This document shows, in pieces, positions 1 through 5,306 of a stretch of 5,328 bases of DNA (the first letter of the stretch is position 1; every line of letters starts with the position of its first letter). Both the position numbers and the translations under genes were made by a program. Where the stretch lies: the NCBI GenBank assembly GCA_900557285.1, contig USSJ01000104.1, positions 1 through 5,328 of the forward strand, written 5' to 3'. The notes under the pieces were generated by a model. That model made no database searches. It saw nothing but the letters and a program-made list of their open reading frames with translations, and had not been told where the DNA came from. The stretch is from an uncultured Clostridia bacterium (GTDB taxonomy: Bacteria; Bacillota; Clostridia; Christensenellales; Borkfalkiaceae).

Positions 1-15
1 CTGATACTCCCCTAT

Positions 16-54
16 AAAAATGGCTATTTATCAACTGTTTGTTGTGACATAGCC
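16..54 (-). terminator. Probable intrinsic terminator after accA
   Basis: Five bases after the accA stop codon the minus strand forms GGCTAT (49-54) paired with ATAGCC (22-27). An inner CAAC/GTTG stem closes an AAACA loop, with a 4x4 internal loop between the two stems. The hairpin is followed, after one A, by five T residues (16-20). Position and layout fit Rho-independent termination of the acc transcript. The interrupted stem and long central portion make it only moderately strong. Confidence 0.6.
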
Positions 55-59
55 TTCCA

Positions 60-824
60 TTAAAATTTACGGAATCTTTCATAGCGCGCTTTTACCAATT
101 CTTCTGCGGGTACTTTCGATTTTTCCGCAAAAAACTGCGCCGCGTCTTTTTTCAGCCCTTCAAAGAACTCATCGGAAAATCCCTTTTCCTCGATAACTCT
201 CTCCACCGCGTGCAAGGAAAGAAGATCCTGCGCCGTCAGCTTCAGGCACTCGCTCGCCTGCGCCACTTTTGCGCTGTCCTTCCAAAGAATCGACGCACAG
301 CCTTCGGGCGAAATCACCGAATATGTCGACGTTTCCGTGATCCAGACTTCATCCGCCGCCGAAAGCCCGAGCGCCCCGCCGCTGCCGCCTTCTCCGATGA
401 TAACGGTAAGCGTCGGCGTTTTCAGACGGATCATGTCCATAATGGACATTGCGATCGCTTCGCTCTGGCCGCGTTCTTCCGCGCCGATACCGCAATACGC
501 GCCCGACGTATCCACCAGGCACAACACGGGCCGATGAAATTTTTCCGCTTCCTTCATCAGACGCACAGCCTTCCGATACCCTTCCGGATGCGCGCACCCG
601 AAATTGTGCTCGATCTTGCTGTTTGTATCTTCTCCCTTTTCGATCCCGATCACGGTAACCGGCTTTCCGCAGATATACCCTACGCCGCCGATGATCGCTG
701 CATCGTCCGAAAAACGGCGGTCGCCGTGCAGTTCAATAAACCCTTCCACCAGTTTTTCAATGTATTTGACCGCCGTGGGTCTGCCCTTTTCGCGGCTCTT
801 CAAAACAATTTCGTACGCGTTCAT
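60..824 (-). CDS. accA: Acetyl-CoA carboxylase carboxyltransferase subunit alpha (AccA)
   Basis: AccA is the other half of the carboxyltransferase; it supplies the carboxybiotin-binding side of the active site at the interface with AccD. The product has 254 residues. This is the short form seen in several Firmicutes, lacking much of the N-terminal helical region of the 319-residue E. coli protein. Recognisable blocks are ELHGDRRFSDD (31-41), NFGCAHPEGYRKA (74-86), DTSGAYCGIGAEERGQSEA (105-123), the oxyanion-hole region IGEGGSGGALGL (143-154) and SVISPEGCASILWKD (169-183). The DTSGAYCG stretch has Ser and Cys where E. coli has Pro. The ATG start has GGAGG at 832-836, seven bases upstream and inside the last codons of accD, consistent with 1:1 coupled synthesis. 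It is the last gene of the cluster before a hairpin and T-run. Confidence 0.97.
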   Translation of the reverse strand: MNAYEIVLKSREKGRPTAVKYIEKLVEGFIELHGDRRFSDDAAIIGGVGYICGKPVTVIGIEKGEDTNSKIEHNFGCAHPEGYRKAVRLMKEAEKFHRPVLCLVDTSGAYCGIGAEERGQSEAIAMSIMDMIRLKTPTLTVIIGEGGSGGALGLSAADEVWITETSTYSVISPEGCASILWKDSAKVAQASECLKLTAQDLLSLHAVERVIEEKGFSDEFFEGLKKDAAQFFAEKSKVPAEELVKARYERFRKF

Positions 825-826
825 GA

Positions 827-1702
827 TCAGGCCTCCGCGCAGTGCAGCTTCAACAGAGCCGCCAGCTTTTCTTTCATTTCCTTGCGCTCCACGATCAGAT
901 CGACAAATCCTTTCTTCTGCAAAAACTCCGAACGCTGGAAACCTTCGGGCAGTTTCTGGCGAATGGTCTGTTCGATCACGCGCGGTCCCGCAAATCCGAT
1001 CAATGCACCCTTTTCCGCCATGATGATGTCCGATTCAAACGCAAACGATGCGGAAACGCCGCCCGTCGTTGGGTCAGTAAGCACCGAAATATACAAAAGC
1101 CCCGCTTCGCTGTGCCTGGCAACGGCCGCAGACGTCTTTGCCATCTGCATGAGCGAGATGATCCCTTCCTGCATGCGCGCGCCGCCGCTCAATACGAACC
1201 CTACCACGGGCAGTTTCTTTTCCGTTGCATATTCGAACGTTTTTGTGATCTTTTCGCCGACCGTGTGCCCCATGCTGCCCATCATGAACCGATAATCCAT
1301 CGAAAACACGGCGCACTTCACACCGCCGATCTCCGCTTCGCCGCACACCGCGCCGTCCTGTTCGCCCGTCTTTTCCCGCAAAGACTCCAGTTTCTCGGAA
1401 TATCCCGGAAAATCCAGTATATTCCCGCCCGTCTCCTCGGCAAACAATTCGCAGAATGTATCCGTACACATAGCGATCCGATCGCGCGCGCTGAGTTTTT
1501 TATAATGCCCGCATTTCGGGCATACCCCGAAATTTTCACGCATCTCATCCGAAAGAATGATCTTTCCGCACTTCTCGCATTTTTCCGCCAGTTTGTCCGG
1601 TATCGCCGCTTCCGCTATTTTCTGCGGTGCGGTATCTTCCGTCCCTTCCAGCGCATTCTTCGGTTTTTTGAAGAAAAATTTCTTTAAATCCTCAAAGTTC
1701 AC
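827..1702 (-). CDS. accD: Acetyl-CoA carboxylase carboxyltransferase subunit beta (AccD)
   Basis: AccD pairs with AccA to form the carboxyltransferase, which moves CO2 from carboxybiotin to acetyl-CoA to give malonyl-CoA. I place the start at a GTG at 1700-1702: AAGGAG lies six bases upstream at 1709-1714, and the product then begins MNFEDLKKFFFKKPKNA, a normal AccD N-terminus. The reading frame extends 30 codons further upstream to a TTG, but that extension is Arg/Lys-rich, lacks a convincing ribosome-binding site and looks non-coding. The 291-residue protein has a zinc ribbon with Cys42, Cys45, Cys61 and Cys64 (CX2C-X15-CX2C, the E. coli spacing). The crotonase-like fold contains the glycine-rich LSGGARMQEG (171-180), TDPTTGGVSASFA (209-221) and FAGPRVIEQT (237-246). 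Its TGA stop is two bases from the accA start, so the two subunits are probably translationally coupled. Confidence 0.96.
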   Translation of the reverse strand: MNFEDLKKFFFKKPKNALEGTEDTAPQKIAEAAIPDKLAEKCEKCGKIILSDEMRENFGVCPKCGHYKKLSARDRIAMCTDTFCELFAEETGGNILDFPGYSEKLESLREKTGEQDGAVCGEAEIGGVKCAVFSMDYRFMMGSMGHTVGEKITKTFEYATEKKLPVVGFVLSGGARMQEGIISLMQMAKTSAAVARHSEAGLLYISVLTDPTTGGVSASFAFESDIIMAEKGALIGFAGPRVIEQTIRQKLPEGFQRSEFLQKKGFVDLIVERKEMKEKLAALLKLHCAEA

Positions 1703-1708
1703 TTTTCT

Positions 1709-1714
1709 CTCCTT
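1709..1714 (-). promoter_or_regulatory. Ribosome-binding site that fixes the accD GTG start
   Basis: AAGGAG on the minus strand is followed by a six-base AGAAAA spacer and the GTG at 1700-1702. No comparable site precedes the upstream TTG in the same frame, so this site decides the start. Confidence 0.85.
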
Positions 1715-1842
1715 CCGACAACGTGTCTTACGGACATACGTCCGTACCGACCGCGCCCGTTCCGCCGCTCTCCCCTTTCCGTCCTGTGCCAAGTCCGTCC
1801 GTTCTATGTATTAAGACAGCGGAAAAATCTGTTCCGTCAGTA

Positions 1843-1865
1843 AATTCGCAGTTTTTGCTGCAATT
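1843..1865 (-). promoter_or_regulatory. Alternative hairpin in accDA leader
   Basis: On the minus strand AATTGCAG (1858-1865) can pair with CTGCGAATT (1843-1851) around a CAAAAA loop, giving eight base pairs with one bulged G. It shares its 5' arm with the 3' arm of the larger hairpin at 1858-1894, so only one of the two can form in the same RNA. Only this smaller hairpin could form in RNA started at the predicted accDA promoter, while read-through RNA from accC could form either. Confidence 0.4.
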
Positions 1866-1894
1866 TTTATGAAAAACGTATTTCACAATTGCAG
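1858..1894 (-). repeat. Interrupted inverted repeat overlapping the accDA promoter
   Basis: The minus strand carries CTGCAATT (1887-1894) and its perfect complement AATTGCAG (1858-1865). Nested inside is a second pair, TGAAA (1881-1885) and TTTCA (1870-1874), around a 6-base loop. The outer arm begins inside the predicted -10 box and ends near the predicted start site. In DNA it could be an operator; in read-through RNA from accC it is a hairpin. No T-run follows, so it is not a terminator. Confidence 0.5.
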
Positions 1895-1921
1895 TATATT
1901 TATCATTCCTGACAGATTCAA
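1893..1921 (-). promoter_or_regulatory. Predicted sigma-A-type promoter for accDA
   Basis: On the minus strand TTGAAT (1916-1921) and TATACT (1893-1898) are separated by exactly 17 bp. They match 4/6 and 5/6 of the housekeeping -35 and -10 consensus, and the spacer is AT-rich. The -35 box starts 7 bp beyond the accC stop codon. Transcription would begin around 1884-1888 and leave a leader of roughly 180 nt before accD. Sequence match only; no TSS data. Confidence 0.6.
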
Positions 1922-1928
1922 CGAATGT

Positions 1929-3275
1929 TTATTTATAATTTTTCAAGTATTTATCCAGGAAATTCGTGCAATACGTGCCGTCCTTGAATTCGGGCTGGGC
2001 AAGAATATCGCTGGAAAGTTCGGCATTCGTATGCACGCCGTCGATGACCAGCTCGCACAGAGCCGCCTGCATTTTGCGGATCGCTTCCGTGCGTTCGCGA
2101 GCATATACGATGAGCTTTCCGATCATGCTGTCATAATACGGGGGTATAACATAATCCTGATAAATCGCGGTATCGAACCGCACCCACGGCCCGCCGGGAA
2201 TGTGCATGAATTTGATCTGCCCGCAGCTGGGACGGAAATTATTGCGCACATCTTCCGAATTGATGCGGCACTCGATCGCACAGCCGCGGAAACGGATATC
2301 TTCCTGTTTGTAAATAAATTCAATACCCGCCGCGATACGGATCTGCCACTTGACAATATCGATACCCGTAACATATTCGGTAACCGGATGTTCGACCTGC
2401 AGACGGGTGTTCATTTCCATAAAATAGAAATGATTGTCTTTGTCGAGCAGAAACTCGATCGTCCCGAGACTCGTGTAATTCACCGTTTTTGCCGCCAGAA
2501 CCGCACAACGCATCATCTCTTCGCGCACTTCGGGGCGAAGCGTTACGCAAGGGCTCTCTTCGATGAGTTTCTGATTCTTTCTCTGCATGGAGCAGTCGCG
2601 CTCGCCCAGACACACAATATTGCCCTGATTGTCCGCCACGATCTGCATTTCCACATGCTTGACGTCCGTCAGATATTTTTCCAGATAAACTTTTCCGTTT
2701 CCGAACGCGCTCTGCGCTTCGCTCGACGCGGTATGCACCGCATTTTCGAAATCCTCTTCCTTCCAGACGATGCGGATCCCGCGCCCGCCGCCGCCTGCGC
2801 TTGCCTTCACGATCACGGGATAGCCGATTTCGCCCGCAAATTTTTTCGCCGCGGCAATGTCCGTGATCTCGTCCAGCCCCGGCACGACAGGCACGCCCGC
2901 CTTCTTCATCGTGCGGCGCGCTTCGTCTTTGTCGCCCATCTTCGCGATCACAGAATAGTGCGGCCCGATAAACTTGATGTTGCATTTCTCGCAAAGCTCC
3001 GCAAAGCGCGGATTTTCACTCAAAAGTCCGTATCCCGGATGGATCGCCTGGCATCCCGTCGCGATCGCAACATCTATGATGGCAGTCATATTCAGATAAC
3101 TGTCTTTGAGCAGTGCAGGGCCGATACAATAACTCTCGTCCGCAAGATTCACGTGCAGAGCCTGCGCATCCGCTTCCGAGTACACGGCTACGGTGCGTAT
3201 TCCCATCTCGTTGCACGCGCGTATGATCCGCACGGCGATCTCGCCGCGGTTTGCAATCAATATTTTACTGAACAT
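1929..3275 (-). CDS. accC: Biotin carboxylase subunit of acetyl-CoA carboxylase (AccC)
   Basis: AccC is an ATP-grasp enzyme that carboxylates the biotin on AccB using ATP and bicarbonate. At 448 residues it matches the E. coli enzyme (449) almost position for position. The N-terminal biotin carboxylase domain begins MFSKILIANRGEIAVRIIRA and contains HPGYGLLSEN (79-88). The ATP-grasp region has Lys116, Lys157, the glycine loop SAGGGGRG (159-166), His207 in HVEMQ, bicarbonate-binding Lys236, and Glu274, Glu287 and Asn289 for Mg. Catalytic Arg291 lies in EMNTRLQVEHP, and Arg337 in ECRINSED corresponds to the biotin-contacting arginine. The ATP contact that is His236 in E. coli is Asn234 here (QRKNQK). 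The ATG start has a modest GAGG at 3281-3284. The stop is TAA. Anaplerotic pyruvate carboxylase is ruled out by the stand-alone length and the context next to accB. Confidence 0.97.
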   Translation of the reverse strand: MFSKILIANRGEIAVRIIRACNEMGIRTVAVYSEADAQALHVNLADESYCIGPALLKDSYLNMTAIIDVAIATGCQAIHPGYGLLSENPRFAELCEKCNIKFIGPHYSVIAKMGDKDEARRTMKKAGVPVVPGLDEITDIAAAKKFAGEIGYPVIVKASAGGGGRGIRIVWKEEDFENAVHTASSEAQSAFGNGKVYLEKYLTDVKHVEMQIVADNQGNIVCLGERDCSMQRKNQKLIEESPCVTLRPEVREEMMRCAVLAAKTVNYTSLGTIEFLLDKDNHFYFMEMNTRLQVEHPVTEYVTGIDIVKWQIRIAAGIEFIYKQEDIRFRGCAIECRINSEDVRNNFRPSCGQIKFMHIPGGPWVRFDTAIYQDYVIPPYYDSMIGKLIVYARERTEAIRKMQAALCELVIDGVHTNAELSSDILAQPEFKDGTYCTNFLDKYLKNYK

Positions 3276-3365
3276 GGTTCCCTCACTTCAAGAATTTTTC
3301 TGCCTTAAGGCTTTCGGCTACTTTTGCCCCGCCGCAGGTCTGTGCCGCACCGGGACGCAGGCTCC
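3276..3365 (-). other. 90-bp accB-accC spacer, no fabZ
   Basis: No gene fits here. The minus strand starts GC-rich and could form a weak GTCCCG/CGGGGC stem. It then holds a perfect 10-bp palindrome GCCTTAAGGC (3302-3311) and the modest accC ribosome-binding site GAGG (3281-3284). I see no promoter and no T-run after the structure, so accB and accC are probably co-transcribed. Confidence 0.6.
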
Positions 3366-3815
3366 TTAGAAAATCTTGAACAGGATCTGTCCGAATTCGA
3401 CCAACGCCCCGTTCTCCGCGCAGATCTCCACGATCTCCCCGTCTTCTTCCGCCACGACGTCGTTCATCAGCTTCATCGCCTCGATAATGCACAGAGTGTC
3501 CCCTTTCTTTACCTTGCTGCCCACCTTCACGAACGGCTCGGCATCGGGAGAAGGCGCCGTATAAAAAATCCCGACCATCGGAGATTTGATGTCGCGGTAT
3601 TTGTTGTAATCTTTGATCTGCGACGTCTCCTCTTCCTGCGGTTTGCTCTCGGGCAGAGTCTGCACATACTGCACCGCCGCCGGCATCATCGGCGCCGTCG
3701 CATTCTCTAAACGGATCGAGTAATTCTCCTCCCCCGTTGTTTCGGATATTTCCATCTTCGCAAGTCCGCTTTCCTTGAATACCGCTATGATCTCGCGTAA
3801 CTTTTTCTTGTCCAT
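3366..3815 (-). CDS. accB: Biotin carboxyl carrier protein of acetyl-CoA carboxylase (AccB/BCCP)
   Basis: AccB carries biotin between the biotin carboxylase and carboxyltransferase active sites of acetyl-CoA carboxylase. The 149-residue protein has three visible parts. The N-terminal segment (about 1-40, starting [10 protein letters not shown]) is the usual AccC-contacting region. A linker at about 41-70 follows, here rich in Pro, Ala, Gln and Glu. The C-terminal biotinyl domain covers about 75-149. The biotinylation motif EAMKLMN places the acceptor at Lys115, 34 residues from the end, the same distance as in E. coli AccB. The thumb loop [14 protein letters not shown], diagnostic of AccB over other biotinyl domains, is present. 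The ATG start has AAGGAG at 3823-3828 with a seven-base spacer. It lies 76 bp downstream of fabF and 90 bp upstream of accC. A biotin ligase is required but is not encoded here. Confidence 0.97.
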   Translation of the reverse strand: MDKKKLREIIAVFKESGLAKMEISETTGEENYSIRLENATAPMMPAAVQYVQTLPESKPQEEETSQIKDYNKYRDIKSPMVGIFYTAPSPDAEPFVKVGSKVKKGDTLCIIEAMKLMNDVVAEEDGEIVEICAENGALVEFGQILFKIF

Positions 3816-3847
3816 CCGGGTTCTCCTTCCTCTCTTATTTTGTAAAA

Positions 3848-3883
3848 ATTGCGTTTATTTCCCGAAATCCGAATAAACGCAAT
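3848..3883 (-). terminator. Perfect 12-bp inverted repeat with T-run between fabF and accB
   Basis: Eight bases after the fabF stop codon the minus strand has a 12-base arm (3872-3883) perfectly complementary to 3848-3859, with a 12-base loop. The second arm runs into TTTT (3844-3847) before ACAAAATAA. The layout resembles an intrinsic terminator placed inside the cluster. The stem is AT-rich (three GC pairs of twelve) and the T-run short, so partial termination, a 3'-end stabiliser or an RNA processing site are equally plausible. Confidence 0.55.
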
Positions 3884-3891
3884 CGCATGTT

Positions 3892-5124
3892 CTAAATTTT
3901 CTTGAACGCAATGCATCCGTTGTGTCCGCCGAATCCGAGCGACGTCGAAAGTGCATAGCGAAGATCGGCTTTCACCGCCGTATTCGGCGTGATGTCCAGA
4001 TCGCACTCTTCATCTTTGACGCGGTAATTTACGGTCGGAGGTACGACCCCGTCATGCAGAGCAAGCACCGACGCGATCGCCTCGATCCCGCCTGCCGCAC
4101 CCAGCATATGCCCCGTCATCGATTTTGTGGACGAAACGTGCAGTTTGTAAGCGTCCTCACCGAATGCGCGCTTGAGCGCCGTCGTTTCCGTCTTGTCGTT
4201 GAGCGGCGTGCCTGTACCGTGCGCGTTGACATACACGTCCCTGTCCGCCTTGATACCGCCTTCTTCCGCCGCCAGTTCAATGGCTCTGGAAGATGCGATC
4301 GCTTCCGGATTGGGCGCCGTCATATGATATGCGTCGTTCGTGCAGCCGTAACCTACGACCTCCGCATAAATTTTCGCGCCGCGCGCTTTCGCGTGCTCGT
4401 ATTCTTCCAGCATCACGACCGCGCCGCCTTCACCCATGACAAATCCTGCACGTTCCTTATCAAAAGGAATGGATGCACGGTTCTTGTCCGTACTCTGCGA
4501 CAACGCCTGGCAGGAAATGAATCCCGCAAAGCACAACGGCGTGATCGCCGCTTCGCTGCCGCCCGCAAGCATTGCATCCGCATACCCGTGTTTGATCACG
4601 CGATATGCCTCCCCGATGCTGTTCGTAGACGTTGCGCAAGCCGTTACGATGCCGATGTTCGGCCCCTGCGCATTGTATTTGATCGCCACCGTGCCCGATG
4701 CAATGTTGGAGATCATCATCGGCACGAAAAAGGGAGAAATCCTCCCCGGTCCTTTTTCGATGAGTTTCGTATGCTCCGCAATCAGGGTATGAATGCCGCC
4801 GATTCCCGATCCGATGTACACCCCGAACCGATCGGGCGCGATACTCTCCGCCGTCATGCCGCTGTCTTCGTATGCCTGCGTTGCCGCCGCAACCGCATAC
4901 TGGGTGTAAAGGTCTGTTTTACGGACATCTCCTTTCGGCATATACAGCGTCGGATCAAAATCCCGCACCTCGCCCGCCAGCGTGCACTTGTAGTCGGATG
5001 CGTCAAATTTCGTGACCGTGTCAATGCCGCACACGCCGTTTTTCATATTTTCCCACGTTGTCTTCACATCATTGCCGAGCGGCGTTACCGCCCCCAATCC
5101 CGTAACAACAACTCTTTTATTCAT
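3892..5124 (-). CDS. fabF: 3-ketoacyl-ACP synthase II (FabF)
   Basis: This cytoplasmic condensing enzyme of type II fatty acid synthesis joins an acyl group on its active-site cysteine to malonyl-ACP, releasing CO2 and lengthening the chain by two carbons. The 410-residue product is full length for FabF. It has the Cys-His-His triad: Cys163 in TACATSTNS, His302 in NAHGTGTPLND and His339 in STKSMTGHMLGAAGG, which also supplies Lys334. The gatekeeper loop near the C-terminus reads GFGGHN (397-402), and the GSGIGG segment (105-110) lines the acyl pocket. The ATG start is supported by AAGGAG at 5130-5135, five bases upstream, and by the typical N-terminus MNKRVVVTGLGAVTPLG. The stop is TAG. It is the first gene of the visible cluster, ahead of accB. 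FabB is the closest alternative, but gene context and Firmicute character favour FabF. Confidence 0.97.
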   Translation of the reverse strand: MNKRVVVTGLGAVTPLGNDVKTTWENMKNGVCGIDTVTKFDASDYKCTLAGEVRDFDPTLYMPKGDVRKTDLYTQYAVAAATQAYEDSGMTAESIAPDRFGVYIGSGIGGIHTLIAEHTKLIEKGPGRISPFFVPMMISNIASGTVAIKYNAQGPNIGIVTACATSTNSIGEAYRVIKHGYADAMLAGGSEAAITPLCFAGFISCQALSQSTDKNRASIPFDKERAGFVMGEGGAVVMLEEYEHAKARGAKIYAEVVGYGCTNDAYHMTAPNPEAIASSRAIELAAEEGGIKADRDVYVNAHGTGTPLNDKTETTALKRAFGEDAYKLHVSSTKSMTGHMLGAAGGIEAIASVLALHDGVVPPTVNYRVKDEECDLDITPNTAVKADLRYALSTSLGFGGHNGCIAFKKI

Positions 5125-5177
5125 AAAATCTCCTTTTCGCCCGCCTCGTACCTTTGCGAAACGGACAGGATCGTTAT

Positions 5178-5189
5178 TTTCAAATGAAA
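5178..5189. promoter_or_regulatory. Small palindrome upstream of fabF, possible operator
   Basis: TTTCA-AA-TGAAA on the plus strand is a perfect inverted repeat of 5-bp half-sites with a 2-bp centre, 54-65 bp upstream of the fabF start. It resembles the architecture of MarR-family lipid regulators. It does not match the FabT consensus (TTTGAT/ATCAAA half-sites), nor FapR sites. Its length is short enough for chance in AT-rich DNA. Confidence 0.25.
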
Positions 5190-5249
5190 CAGCGAAATTT
5201 TTTATTCCGCATCACGCGCACCGCTTGCCGCATAAACAAACGGATACTT

Positions 5250-5269
5250 TTTTAAAAACTTTTAAAAAC
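5250..5269. repeat. Perfect tandem 10-bp A/T repeat upstream of fabF
   Basis: On the plus strand TTTTAAAAAC occurs twice in direct succession (5250-5259 and 5260-5269). The A-tracts are therefore phased at about one helical turn, which is the spacing that favours intrinsic DNA bending. The repeat sits about 125 bp upstream of the fabF start and overlaps the T-run of the terminator-like hairpin. Confidence 0.6.
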
Positions 5270-5306
5270 CTCAGCGCGTTCCAAAATCACACTTTTGGAT
5301 AAGCGC
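5264..5306 (-). terminator. Terminator-like hairpin upstream of fabF
   Basis: On the minus strand TCCAAAA (5293-5299) pairs perfectly with TTTTGGA (5280-5286) around GTGTGA. Outer GCGC arms (5303-5306 and 5274-5277) pair across a small 3x2 internal loop. After TGAGG comes TTTTT (5264-5268). If real, it would end an upstream transcript and make fabF the first gene of its own unit. The T-run lies five bases from the stem, which weakens the case. Confidence 0.35.

Larger units (their letters stand above)
1703..1928 (-). other. 226-bp accC-accD intergenic leader
   Basis: This is the longest gap in the window and appears non-coding. Reading towards accD it holds the promoter, the two alternative hairpins and a small CGGAA/TTCCG stem (1820-1836). 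A G-rich stretch with repeated ACGGA motifs comes next, then a perfect TACGGAC/GTCCGTA hairpin with a four-base loop (1729-1746). Last is a short GACA/TGTC stem (1717-1727) just ahead of the accD ribosome-binding site. The accD frame stays open back to a TTG at 1792, but the predicted basic 30-residue extension resembles no known AccD N-terminus. Confidence 0.6.

Noticed and set aside
1..15. Minus-strand AGGGGAG near the left edge as a ribosome-binding site for a next gene
   Set aside because: No start codon is visible before the window ends, so it cannot be supported.
210..1295. Plus-strand reading frame of 361 codons across accA and accD
   Set aside because: Antisense shadow spanning two real genes; Arg/Phe/His-rich product and no family match.
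1703..1792. 30-codon N-terminal extension of accD beginning at TTG
   Set aside because: Basic low-complexity product, no ribosome-binding site before the TTG, and a good AAGGAG-GTG start downstream gives a normal AccD N-terminus.
1869..3308. Long plus-strand reading frame of 479 codons opposite accC
   Set aside because: Antisense shadow of accC with no domain signature; such frames are common opposite GC-moderate genes with strong codon bias.
3283..3492. Minus-strand frame overlapping the accB 3' end and running to just before accC
   Set aside because: Out-of-frame shadow of accB with an Arg/Gly-rich product; the tail after accB is too short for fabZ and shows none of its motifs.
3922..5187. 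Long plus-strand reading frame of 421 codons opposite fabF
   Set aside because: It is the antisense shadow of fabF; its product is Arg/His-rich with no recognisable domain, and fabF shows intact catalytic motifs.
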